Origin: Gyrodactylus bullatarudis
Lineage: Eukaryota > Platyhelminthes > Monogenea > Gyrodactylidea > Gyrodactylidae
Assembly (NCBI GenBank): GCA_012064415.1
Contig: SSNU01000030.1
Span: forward strand, 106,980 to 170,979
Length of the DNA stretch: 64,000 nt
Direction: 5' to 3'
The translations under genes were made by a program, and so were the position numbers. The notes beneath the pieces were generated by a model. It made no database searches. It worked only from the letters and a program-made list of their open reading frames with translations, and was not told where the DNA came from. Of this stretch, positions 1-9,816 are shown in pieces (within the stretch, counting starts at the first letter, position 1; each line of letters starts with the position of its first letter).

Positions 1-69
1 TTTTCATATACGTCCGGATAACTGGAAATATTCATCAATTAAAATTTTAACAAAAGAATTATATTTTAA

Positions 70-107
70 AGAGATATGTACATTTCGCCAGGTCTCGTCA
101 GTCTCAA
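70..107 (-). ncRNA. Hammerhead ribozyme-like motif (mirror copy in left arm)
   Basis: This is the reverse-complement counterpart of the motif at 216-253, produced by the palindrome. The core, stem I and stem III bases are unchanged. Transcription of either strand of the palindrome would therefore contain one sense motif. Confidence 0.65.
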
Positions 108-215
108 TTCCTGGTTCAATATTTAATAAAAATTGTTATAATGAATTGAAAATTTTCACGATTTCATTCATAGACAATTCATTATAACAATTTTTATTAA
201 ATATTGAACCAGGAA

Positions 216-253
216 TTGAGACTGACGAGACCTGGCGAAATGTACATATCTCT
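216..253 (+). ncRNA. Hammerhead ribozyme-like motif (copy 1)
   Basis: The conserved core CTGACGA (222-228) and GAAA (237-240) are present. Stem I is GAGA (218-221) pairing with TCTC (249-252). Stem III is ATG/CAT around a 2-nt loop (240-247), with A248 at the cleavage position. Stem II, GACCTGGC, is poor as a hairpin but nearly self-complementary (CCTGG), so it could pair between two copies. Known family: the hammerheads of Penelope-like elements have minimal stems. Activity is inferred, not shown. Confidence 0.7.
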
Positions 254-1235
254 TTAAAATATAATTCTTTTGTTAAAATTTTAATTGATGAATATTCCTA
301 TAATCTTCTTGTACCTTGGCCCATGTGGGCTTTTTCACTTTTCTCTCCACTGTTGCTATTTTATGGAGAGTTTTGGTGTTTTTTTTCAGATTGCATTCAT
401 TCTTAATTCTTAAACTTTTACCATTTCTTTCAAAATTGTAAATTATTATTTTCATTCAATTATTTAATTCTAATGTTATTCATCTTTTACTATTACTATG
501 CCAATGGCGATGCTTTAAGAAATACGCATACGGTTTTTTATATCTCCTTTTTATATAATTCGAAATTTTAAATCAATTAAAATGTTCATTAGAATCTAAT
601 CAAAGTTTCAAACCCCAGCAGGTCATACATATATATATTGAGCCTTTTTCTGTTTTAAAAAATGCATATTCCTTATCAGCTTATTCTGAAACCATAAAGA
701 ACCTTTCCTCTATTTAATAAATAGGCTTTCTAGATTATAGAAAAACCCTTAAGAATTTCTGTTTATCAAGAAAATACATTTATCAAAGCCCGGTTTAGAT
801 TCAAAATCATTTCTCTTTTACTGAGTCTTCTAAAACAATTGATAATGAAAATAAAGTTAATATAATATAGCTTTATTTGGAAAAGGAATAACGAGTTTAA
901 AAGAAATCTTAAAAATATTTATCACATTTCATTAGCGGCATGATTGAAATTATTTTGTCTCATTGAGAAAAAGAATATCAAGTAAATATTCATATTTTGG
1001 AGCAATATTTAACTCGAAATGAACATAGTATTCTCAACACCTAAATTCATATCACATATCATCTTTTTAATTGTTTCATAATTCTTTGAAGGTAATAGTT
1101 TAAAATATTTATTCATCCAGAGATTTTATAACCATGTTTCTAAGAAGCTTTGAGACACCCCTTCAATAAATTTTAATATTCATGTAAGAGCTTCACGAAT
1201 AATGGATTAAATTGACCTAAAAGGAAAGTATTTTT

Positions 1236-4200
1236 TCAAAGTTTCAGGGAAACACATCCAAAGCTTGCTCTAGGCGTTGCATTTTCAGTAAGCGATAATG
1301 AAAACCATCTTTTGTCATTTGGACTGTAAATATGAAGATTATTAGAAGGATTTGTTGGACGTCCCTCGCGGAGATCAGAAAATCCACCATATACATAGAG
1401 ATAATCGCCAACGAAGCACATGCCACAATGAACACGACTGATTCGTTTAACCTCTGGAGATTCATCAGATGATTCTTGGTTTTCCATAGTTTGAACATCA
1501 ATACTGTCACATTGTAAGGATGGCAGAGATTTGAGCGAATTTCGTTGAAGGTCAAGAAATGAAAGTTCCCCTGTAGATTCCCAGAATATGTACAAGAGGC
1601 CATCAGTCTGTTTTTATAAATTGATAAAATTGTTAATTTATTTATGAATGATAAAGCTAATTTATTTTGCAATTTAAAGTACGAGACATTTATTCTATGA
1701 GAAGTGAGATAATAAATAAAAGCTTCTTGACAAAACTTGTATGATACCCTCTATTATTATGACTGGCTATAATACAAAAAACCCACTTGAAAAAGACCAT
1801 GTATGGGTTATCATTCGATAGTCACCTCATATGCTTAAAAATTTTGAGAATTTAAAGCAAAAATAGATGAGAAAATTTTGTCATTATTCGATCCTATTCT
1901 CAACTTTAAATGGTCATAGATCCTGAACCAATAATGTTGATGGTCTAAAACTTTCTAAGGTTATCCGATAATTATTGAGGATTATACTTGCGATGTTTCA
2001 GAGAAAAATACTTATGAATAACAAGGAAATAGGGTCATTTATGAAAATTAGTTTTTCGAAAATCCTTATTAGAAAAAAAAAGGATTTTACGAGTTGCGCA
2101 CAATTATAATTGATACGAAATTAAGATTAAGAATCTATGATTTTTACAAAAACGGTTTTTGAAAAACCTCAATTTTTCCTCGAGAATTTGAATACGTTAA
2201 CCCTTCTACCGTTTGAAGAAAAAAAATCTGCAGACACTCAAGAATTTGTCAAAAAATTGAGAGATAATAATTTCAAATCTACTAAAATGATTTCTGATTC
2301 TTATGAACTATTCATTAAGAGGATTTAGAAGACGAGTGAATATTTACCTCTTTTACCACTTGCAGGTAGAAAGCGTATAAGTCTGAGTGGGCAACCAACA
2401 TTGGACAGATACGTAAAAAGAAAGCAATGATCATGGATACAAGCCATAAACCCTGACCCTTTTCTTCAATACTCCATATTGAAAAAACTAACCAGAGGAT
2501 TTGGATTTTTTCAAACATTTTTCTATATATATCTAGCCGGTGTAATAGTCTGATGAGAACCGGTGAAATAAGCTTTATAACTAAATATTCACTTGTCTTC
2601 TAAATCCTCTTAATGAATAGTTCATAAGAATCAGAAAATATTTTCGAAGAAGCTCAGCAATACTTCCCAAACAATTAAAGTGATTTCATTTGATATCAGC
2701 TCCTTATTCAATATTGTAAATGTGAGAAACTCAACGAATTCCCATCTATTTGCAGCATTCCTTCAAATATTGTATCTGAATTAATTTGGATGACAGTCCA
2801 AAATATTGATTTCAAATTTGCTGGATCTTACTTCAAACAGACGGATGTTGTGGCGATGGACAGTCCAATTGGTCCACTTGTTTGCCTGTCTCTCTCTCGA
2901 ATGTCGTCAAATTAATGATCTAATCAGTGGATCCCGTCATTATGCGCGTTACCTTGATGATACTTTAATGGTCCTAGATGAGAGCAATGACATGGATGAA
3001 ATTCTTTCAAAGCTAAATTCTATGCATCCAAGAAACAAGTTCACGAAAGAAGACCAAGATAATCACTCCTTGATGTCTTTGTGACGAAATCTAATGAAAT
3101 TGCACTGACAAGAATCTACTTTCTGTCCTTAATGACAGCTCAGTGTGCCAGAAAAAGAGTCTAGTAAGATTTTTTTATTTTTTCAGATTTTCTATCCTCA
3201 AATGGTAAAAGTATGCAAAGTGATCTGAATTCTTGAAAAAATATTTAAATTCTTGATGAAAAATTCTTTTATAAATCATATAGAGAATAGCTGCAGTTAG
3301 GAAAGGTTTGTAGAGAGACAAACCACAAAAATTTTAAATGATATTACTTGTAACAAGATCTTGACCCATTGTAATCTCTGACTGATTAACGAAATTTCGA
3401 GTATCACAGCCAATAAATTTTTAATTCTCAAAATTATCTGACAATGTCTTTACTCACTTGTCTAAAAGCACATTTTGCATATCTAACCGGTTTTAATAGG
3501 CGAACATAACAGACGAGACTTGAAACGGCTAGATATGCTTCTTTTCCAGTATTAATTGAGTAAAGTGAAATTTGATCAGTGCCTAAATCGATATGTGGAT
3601 CACTACTGAGACCCTTTAGACCGCCAATTTCAGCTATCATAATGGAACTACTTAATGATTGATTTGTGGGACATGATTTTGTCACAATTGCAGCTAGAGA
3701 CGATTCAATCCTCGGCTCTTCACATCTTCCCACTTGCCACCATTCATTTTTTTCAATGTCATATCTAAAAGAATAAGTAGGTAGATTATTGTGTATAGTT
3801 AAAGTTATTGGTCCTACACACAGGTAACCCTGTAAAGTATTCAAAATCGATTTACCTATGAATTGTGTGGACCATTGAAATGATTGGAGTCTCTTGGTCG
3901 GTTGACGCTCGCCTTTGGATGGTCACATTCTCCTCATTACGATTAATTTTCTGCTGAGATCTACTCTGTAGAGTTATCCCCCCAAATAGGTAAATGTAAC
4001 GATTCAAGACAACAACAGATGCATGTTTGGCCCTTGGCGTGGGCATTAGAGCTCCATGGTGCCATGCATTCTTGTATGCATCAAAAATGTAGACCTGCGA
4101 GGAAATTATTCCTTCCTAGAAGTGAGGGAGAATAACAATAATAATAAAGAGGGGAAAAACGCCCGAACATCTTCTAGTTGTCAGAATTCAGTGAGGAACT

Positions 4201-7138
4201 CATTGTGAGGATTCAGAAATCGAGTGAATATTTAGTAATAAAGCTTATATTTCGCCGGATCTCTCCAGACTGTTACACCGGCTTGATATATACAGTAAAA
4301 TTTAACAGATAAATTTTCGTTCTGGGTGCTTAGGTAATATATCCCACAGGAACTTCTTATTTGGTAATGGATTAGCCCATGTCGCTGAATGTTACAGCTT
4401 ACTAATGGATCCCACCGAGACTGGTACAAATGAAACTCACAAAGCATTTAGAAATAATCCATAAGTATACATATATGGTAGACATTTACGCGCGTTTCGT
4501 CCTCTTTTGGACTCGTCAGTATGCCACAACCAGGCACCTAAGCACCTAGAACGAAATATTTCTAGTTAACCTTTGTAAGTATAGGTGCTGTACTATTCAT
4601 TAGATAAATTTTCTTTGTCATTCTCTGATTGGTTGGATCAATATTATGCACTAATGAAGGGGATTTCTGAATCCTCACGATGAGTTGCTCACTGAATTCT
4701 GAGAATAATTTCAGGTTATATGATATATACATTATATATCATTATATTTAAATTTTGCAAGGATCTACTTGTTTTACCCTTCTAAAAATTTCATAAATTT
4801 ACATTTGCCCAATTTATAATTATAAATTGTAAGATAGGAAAATTCTGAGCACAGATTTGGGTTGACCATGAATATTTACATTATTTAGATATATTTATAG
4901 TGTGAGTCCAAACTATTTTCATCGGGGTAATCTAAATGTTTTTCATTCTAATCTTAATTTTAATTTTTGTTCAAGTGATGAATTATATTATCAGAGTTAT
5001 TACTCTAATAATTCTGATTACTATAACAACCACTGTAATTTTTATAATCCTTATTCTTTAAGAAATACTACACTTTTCTCTCCCCTTTCTTTTTCTACAC
5101 ATAGACCAATACAAGAGCCAAGAGTCAAGAGAACATAGTCAGGTAGCAAGCGAACAACGTTATAGTCTGACTATTTAGAATTTTTATATCTCGATCAAAC
5201 TTTGGAATCTCACTACCACTCGTGTTATCAGCCGTTGGTCTCGTAAACATTTCAACAGTGATTGTCCCTTTATTCACGCCATTTCGTGAAAATATGCATT
5301 GTGTGCATTGCATATATACAATATATTCTACAGTGTTATATTATAAGCTCGTCGTACCACTGAAGAAGGCGTGTAAAGAAATTTATAGCCAAAAAGTTTG
5401 GCTGAGGAATTTAACAATGGTCCAAATTGTTATATTTTCATCAGAAAACTTATTTATCATCTTTAATTTTCGTTGCTTTTTCTAACTCTATTTTTAATAA
5501 CCTCGAAAAGGGGAGAACAGAGAGTTGATTTTATTGACTCAATTCTTCCACTGTATTATCATACATATTTTATGAATATATATTTAATTATTGTTTCACA
5601 CTCACTCTGATACCTCCAGTTATAACGAGACAGTTTCGAATTGAAACTACAGAAAAGTTTACTAAATGCATAGCACCTGGACTCATAGTTGGTCCATTAA
5701 TCCACAATGGACTCTTACTCTGAAGTGCGAGGGGAATTTTTTCTTCGATACATTGCTAAAAGGAATTATGTTATTTTATTACGAAATCTTATCAACATGA
5801 TTATGGCCTATAAAAAGAAGTGTGAAGAGAATTTCAGGTGATTTTTGTACTCTTATTTTAAATTAGACCGAGGGATAATAGATCCTGATTTCATACATAA
5901 TGAAATACGGGTTTATATTAATAACCTACATTATTTAATTCATCAAAAACAATGATTGGCTGTTTAAAGGAAATTTGATTTTTTCTCAAGATTATCGGAT
6001 TTCAGACCGAATAGTAATTTTGAGGCCATACTTATCAAAAATTCCAAATTTCTATAATAACAAGGCTTACTTCAACAGGTGTTGGTGTTGGTAAGAGAAT
6101 TTGCATATGATTACTCTCGTTGATATCATGAAAGTTGATGCCGCCAATAATTACAAGTCGATTGCGTTTCATTGTTGACGGACGTACTCTCTGATGAAGC
6201 AGTTTTATATGGCTCATAGATTTTGTCAAGGATTCTGTAGGCGAATGCGATAACTGGTGACTAACATCAGTCAACTGCAAATGTTTCTCAATCATGGAAT
6301 TGGCTATTGAAGATTTCTTGATAATTTCATCCTTGTTCTTTAACAGAATTAACTGTTCATGTGGAATGGATGAGAATCTTATTGTCTTCAGGAGATCACC
6401 TAAATGTTGGATTCTTGTGTCGATCGAATATCGGATCCAAATCAATGCAGCTTCGAGAACAATCTAAAATTTAAAAGTTTGAAAAACGAATAATAAATTT
6501 AAATGAAAGCAAAGCAAATCAATATTTATAGACTAAAACTCACATATTCTTCACGAATTTCCAGACTATCCGACTCAAGAAATTCAATCACCTGATCTTT
6601 ATCGAGTGTCTTCCATTCATGAGAAAGAGAAATGATTTCCGAAAAATTATCAAAAATCATTTTCTCAGAAATTCCTAGTAGAGATTTCAAATTGTAAACT
6701 TTTGCTAGTCCGTGAATACCCAGACAATTTTCAATATTTATATTATTCTTCATGAATTCTATGCAAGCATTTACTATGCAGTCGAATTGGAACATGTGCG
6801 AAGCTGCCAGAATGTCCTGTACTGTAGAAATGCTTAAAATGATTCTGCCAGTATATACGTAATCAATAATTCTCCGAAACGCCCAAGGACTAGTACCTTT
6901 TAATTCAACTCTATTGGTAATCTTTTCTTTGAGTTGGACGCTGAACATGCCCTGGAAAATAAAAATTTAGAGCACTTACATGGAAATATGGCGTTGAAAA
7001 TGCCAAAACGGACATATGACATGGAATTTCTTCGTCGTCAATACAAATTATTACATCAGTAAAGAACTGTTCTTGACGATCTTGAGAGAATTTCTCGAGT
7101 ATTTGGCTACTCTGAGTATTTATAAAAAATGTTTCCAT
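1236..7138 (-). CDS. BTB-BACK-Kelch (KLHL-type) protein, 7 exons
   Basis: Probable substrate adaptor for a Cullin-3 ubiquitin ligase (family knowledge). Exons on the minus strand: 7138-6980, 6951-6544, 6463-6071, 5755-5606, 4094-3856, 3764-3458, 1607-1236. All are bounded by gt/ag and the frame closes to about 675 aa. The BTB fold is at about residues 24-135 (FTDVIICIDDEEIPCH, YVYTGRI), followed by a BACK-like helical region to about 240. Kelch blades carry the double glycine at about 296, 367, 408, 497 and 627. The intron between exons 5 and 6 was set at 3855-3765 because splicing to TTTTAG yields HRYDIEKNEWW, a standard Kelch strand; a tempting 26-nt alternative breaks the frame. The last intron (1.85 kb) contains a Penelope-like RT remnant and the 1.5-kb intron 4 contains hammerhead repeats. 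The exact KLHL orthologue is not clear. Confidence 0.88.
2098..2230. repeat. Partial copy of the 700-bp foldback family
   Basis: The stretch with aatctatgatttttaca, cgagaatttg and the tttgaagaaaaaaa motif matches one end of the foldbacks at about 21200 and 31378. Only about 130 bp is retained, inside the last Kelch-gene intron. Confidence 0.5.
2292..2636. repeat. Small inverted-repeat element with hammerhead motif, next to PLE remnant
   Basis: The left arm (about 2292-2346) and right arm (about 2582-2636) are inverted copies of each other (gaggatttagaagacgagtg and its complement). The enclosed 235 bp ends with a hammerhead-like motif on the plus strand. The element lies just upstream of Penelope-type RT coding remnants in the same orientation, which fits a PLE pseudo-LTR. 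Confidence 0.75.
2546..2583 (+). ncRNA. Hammerhead ribozyme-like motif (copy 2)
   Basis: The core CTGATGA (2550-2556) and GAAA (2565-2568) are intact. Stem I is TAGT (2546-2549) with ACTA (2580-2583), fully paired. Stem III is ATAAG/TTTAT (2568-2578) with A2579 at the cleavage position. The stem II segment contains the palindrome ACCGGT, which can pair only between two molecules or in a minimal form. The sequence differs from copy 1 while the pairing is kept, which is covariation-like support. Confidence 0.72.
2700..3115 (+). pseudogene. Penelope-like element reverse transcriptase fragment
   Basis: One frame reads SYFKQTDVVAMDSPIGPL, matching the TDGVAMGSPLGP block of Penelope-type reverse transcriptase. 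After a frameshift, ARYLDDTLMVLDE supplies the catalytic YxDD block, followed by LNSMHPRNKFTKE and, after another shift, DVFVTKS. This order (GSPLGP, YLDDT, LN..HP..KFT.E, FLDV.V.R) is characteristic of Penelope RTs rather than LINEs. The copy is truncated and frameshifted. No GIY-YIG endonuclease part was found downstream. Confidence 0.8.
4170..4702. repeat. Inverted-repeat element containing two hammerhead motifs
   Basis: The arms at about 4173-4220 and 4655-4702 are reverse complements (aattcagtgaggaactcat and its partner). Inside are a decayed hammerhead-like motif near 4235-4275 (minus strand, core CTGGAGA instead of CTGATGA) that resembles the element at 2292-2636, and a well-preserved, different hammerhead at 4481-4525. 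It lies in intron 4 of the Kelch gene. Confidence 0.7.
4481..4525 (-). ncRNA. Canonical hammerhead ribozyme motif (schistosome/PLE type)
   Basis: Read on the minus strand: CTGACGA core, stem II GTCC-AAAAGA-GGAC (4512-4499, four perfect pairs), GAAA, and the minimal stem III ACG-CG-CGT followed by A4487 at the cleavage site. Stem I has five pairs (GGCAT with ATGTC) plus one A/A mismatch beside the core. The block GAAACGCGCGT is the stem III layout I know from Penelope-associated and schistosome hammerheads. This is the copy most likely to fold alone. Confidence 0.85.
5200..5395 (+). repeat. Fragment of the gaagaaggcgtg foldback family
   Basis: It contains cgtcgtaccactgaagaagg and an upstream inverted-looking segment (tcgtaaacatttcaacagtg), both shared with the foldbacks at about 18262-18562 and 49690-50125. 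It is a degraded copy in Kelch-gene intron 4. Sequences of the form ctgaagaaggc...gaaacgt commonly mark the ends of Penelope/DIRS-like elements. Confidence 0.55.
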
Positions 7139-7220
7139 TCATAAAGGCGCTAATTCACTTAACTTGGCTAAACAAATTAACTTTTGATAAAACAAAGTGT
7201 GTTTAAACGTGATCAAATTT
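7139..7220. promoter_or_regulatory. Presumed bidirectional promoter, Kelch gene / GCSH
   Basis: Only 82 bp separate the start codons of two divergent genes, so their core promoters and 5-prime UTRs must overlap or be very short unless an upstream untranslated exon exists. No TATA box or other motif stands out in this AT-rich stretch. Confidence 0.45.
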
Positions 7221-7727
7221 ATGATCACAATTATGAATATTGCTAGAGTTATCCGACCGGTATACGCCATAGGGAAAAACTTTCATACTACTACCCTACT
7301 TAGAAGTATTCATTTATCATAAAATATCCGTAGACTTATACTTTGCTGAATCTCATGAATGGATTAAGATAGATGGGAAAAAAGGTCGAGTTGGAATAAG
7401 CGATTTCGCTCAAGAAAAGCTTGGAGATGTTGTTTATGTCGAGTTACCTGAAATAGATTCCAATATCAATCAAAAAGATACTGTATCAGCTATTGAATCA
7501 GTTAAAGCAGCTAGCGATATTTATTCGCCTGTTACTGGCATCATTACCTCAGTGAACACCAATTTAGCCGAAAATACAGCTCTAATCAACAAGTCACCTG
7601 AAGACGATGGTTTGTAGTTTATTCTTTAAATTTAGGCTGGCTATTTGAGATTGAATTAGAGAATGAAGATGAGCTGAAGTCCTTGATGAACGAAGAGGAT
7701 TACAAGAAATATATTGAGAATAGCTAA
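7221..7727 (+). CDS. GCSH: Glycine cleavage system H protein, mitochondrial
   Basis: Carries the lipoyl-bound aminomethyl intermediate of the glycine cleavage system in the mitochondrial matrix (family knowledge). Exons 7221-7305, 7334-7609 and 7636-7727 are separated by introns of only 28 and 26 nt and give about 150 aa. The N-terminus is Arg/Thr-rich with few acids, suiting a mitochondrial presequence. FAESHEW opens the mature domain, and ESVKA contains the lipoylation lysine (about residue 86) within DTVSAIESVKAASD. PVTG and the final GWLFEIE strand complete the fold. A second in-frame ATG at 7233 is possible. An AATAAA signal follows at about 7759. Confidence 0.95.
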
Positions 7728-7898
7728 AGTAACCTGTTTATATTTTATAGAATTATTGAAATAAAAAATTGCTTTATGAAAAATTTCCTCTTAAGCTACC
7801 TCTTGAAATTTCCTTTGAATTAATAATTGTGGAGCACCGAAAAAGTTATCGAAGGCCAACTTGAAATTATAAAAATTTATTTCAAGATAAAAAATGTA

Positions 7899-9698
7899 TT
7901 ACTTTTTAAATTTCTTTTTCTTGAGAGCTCTGCCCATTTTTTCTTTTTTGTTGACACTAAAGTTTTCATCACATTTAACAGAGGCTAATACTGTCTCAAT
8001 TTCCTTGCGCTTTTTCGATCCAGCCTCTGAGGCCCATAAAGTTCTTTTTGTGCCTGTCTTCTCCTGGTCAATTACACTAGCAGGAATTGGTTTAGCGTCC
8101 TCAAAGGATGTCAAAGCATTTTTGCCCTTTTTCTTCTTTTTGATCCTTGAAATGTCCTGTTTAGAAACATAAAAAGGTGTTAATTGTAATGAATAATTTT
8201 TAATTAAAATGATTTTGTACTAATAAAGGTGGAGTGTCGAAAATTGATTGACTAAATTTCATACATAACAACTTCTGATTAGCAAGTGATGAAAAAATAT
8301 TAATCAAACTTGAAATCAAGATAAAAATGAAGGACTAACTTTAGAGCATAAAATGCCAGATTCAAAAACTTCACTATGCAAACGTTCAACTTCATTCTCA
8401 ACAAATTTGTCCAGTTCTGAATTAGGTTCAATTAAAGATTCTAAACGATTCTTTTCTGTACCATCTTTTGAGAGCAATTTTGCTTCAATCTCATCAACAT
8501 AAAAGCAAACTGAGCCCTGTGTTAGGAGAGTTAATGCGACACCTTGACGTCCAGCTCTTGCTGTTCTACCCACTCGATGCATATAAGTTTTTGCTTCCAA
8601 CGGGACATCATAATTAATAACCAAACCGACTTCAGGAACATCTAGACCTCGAGAAGCAATATCTGTGGCCACTAGGATGGAATGGCTAGTATTCTTAAAC
8701 TTGGTCAGTGCACCGATACGTTGAGCTTGTGGCATATCACCATTGAGTGGTATAATTGTTTTTGGTATGAACTGTCGTAGGAGTAACGTCAACTTGTTAC
8801 TTCTATCTCGAGTTCTGGTAAATATGATAATGTTATTATAGAGATTTTCTTGGTTCTCTTCTCCATCTGCCATTAAAGAGAGCTTTAGATTGATAAGATT
8901 TGAACTATTTTCTAGCTCTCCAATATTTGAAATATCAAGAGAAAATGCATATCTCAAAAGATAAACTAGATAGGCATCAATATGTGACTGTGGGACAAGA
9001 TAAACAAACTGCTTTAAATTGGAAACAGTTTGAAATTTACTCTTTCTAGTTGTAATTTTAATTGGGTTTCTTATGGCAGCTTTGGAAAGTTTGTTAATTT
9101 TATCAGTCATTGTAGCTGAAAATAAGAGAGTTTGCTTAGTTCTTGGCAATAGGACAAGGATCCTTTCCAAAATGTTGATGAAATCATCCCCCATCATACG
9201 ATCAGCTTCGTCGATTACAAGAAATTTAAGATTTTTTAATTTAATCTCATCAAATCCATTTGTACGCTTAACATGGTCAATAAAACGACCAGGTGTGGCA
9301 ATTATAACATGAGGAGGCTTCAAACGCATCTGTTTTGCCTGTTCATCTAAAGGGATTCCGCCAACGAGGAGAATCGCATTTAATCCGATTTCACATCCAA
9401 GTGCCATAAATTGGTTTTGAACCTGAATAGCTAATTCTCTTGTCGGAACAATCACAAGTGAATGATAGAGAACTGTATTTTCGATAAGATTTTGAATAAT
9501 TGGCAAACAATAGGCACCAGTTTTACCAGAACCTGTTTCAGCTAGAGCAAAAACATTTCTACCAGCTAAGATTGGAGGAATTGATTTAACTTGAATATCT
9601 GTGGGTTCTTTCCAGTCGAGTCTATTGGCAGCATCTATAACTTTTTCGTTTAATCCCTAGAGTAAAATAAATTGACGTACGATTTCCTTGAAACTCAT
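7899..9698 (-). CDS. DDX47: DEAD-box RNA helicase, DDX47/Rrp3 orthologue
   Basis: Nucleolar ATP-dependent RNA helicase for 18S rRNA maturation (family knowledge). Exons 9698-9681, 9656-8340 and 8156-7899; intron 1 is only 24 nt. The protein is about 530 aa against about 455 in the human protein. Q motif around W..PTDIQ, Walker A AETGSGKT (residues 45-52), PTREL (77), TPGR (127), DEAD (155-158), SAT (186-188), VATDIASRGLD and HRVGRTARAGR are all intact. DDX47-type context includes GLAETGSGKTGA-like, HIIIATPGR-like and KYQTV-like blocks. The extra length comes partly from a linker insertion before the C-terminal RecA domain (around ISNIGELENSS) and from a Lys-rich tail (KKKKGK, ALKKKKFKK), probably nucleolar targeting. 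Confidence 0.92.
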
Positions 9699-9816
9699 TA
9701 CCTTTTTGTAAATTTTTATAATTTAAACAAGATTATTTTTAAAATATATAATCGGATAGTTTAAATGGAATCAAGTTCAAAAATTACATATTTGATGTCC
9801 AGATAAAGCCTTTGAT

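Larger units (their letters stand above)
28..295. repeat. Near-perfect palindrome (foldback) with hammerhead motifs
   Basis: Arms of about 121 bp (28-148 and 175-295) are reverse complements with almost no mismatches and flank a 26-nt spacer (149-174). Each arm carries the same hammerhead-ribozyme-like motif, one on each strand. The arm identity suggests a recent insertion or duplication in inverted orientation, as is common for Penelope-like element ends. No coding potential is seen. From 300 to 1235 I see only AT-rich sequence with no gene. Confidence 0.9.

Noticed and set aside
3829..3844. Alternative start of Kelch exon 6 after a 26-nt intron (CAG before GGTTACC)
   Set aside because: It shifts the reading frame to an early stop. 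The acceptor 65 nt downstream preserves frame and gives the Kelch sequence HRYDIEKNEWW.
4235..4275. Third hammerhead inside the 4170-4702 element
   Set aside because: Two substitutions in the invariant core (CTGGAGA) make it non-functional; kept only as repeat evidence.
4902..5138. 78-codon Asn/Tyr-rich open frame
   Set aside because: It uses a non-ATG start, has low-complexity composition and lies in a repeat-rich intron of the opposite-strand Kelch gene.
9073..9312. Plus-strand ORF over the helicase
   Set aside because: Antisense shadow of the DDX47 coding exon; no independent signals.
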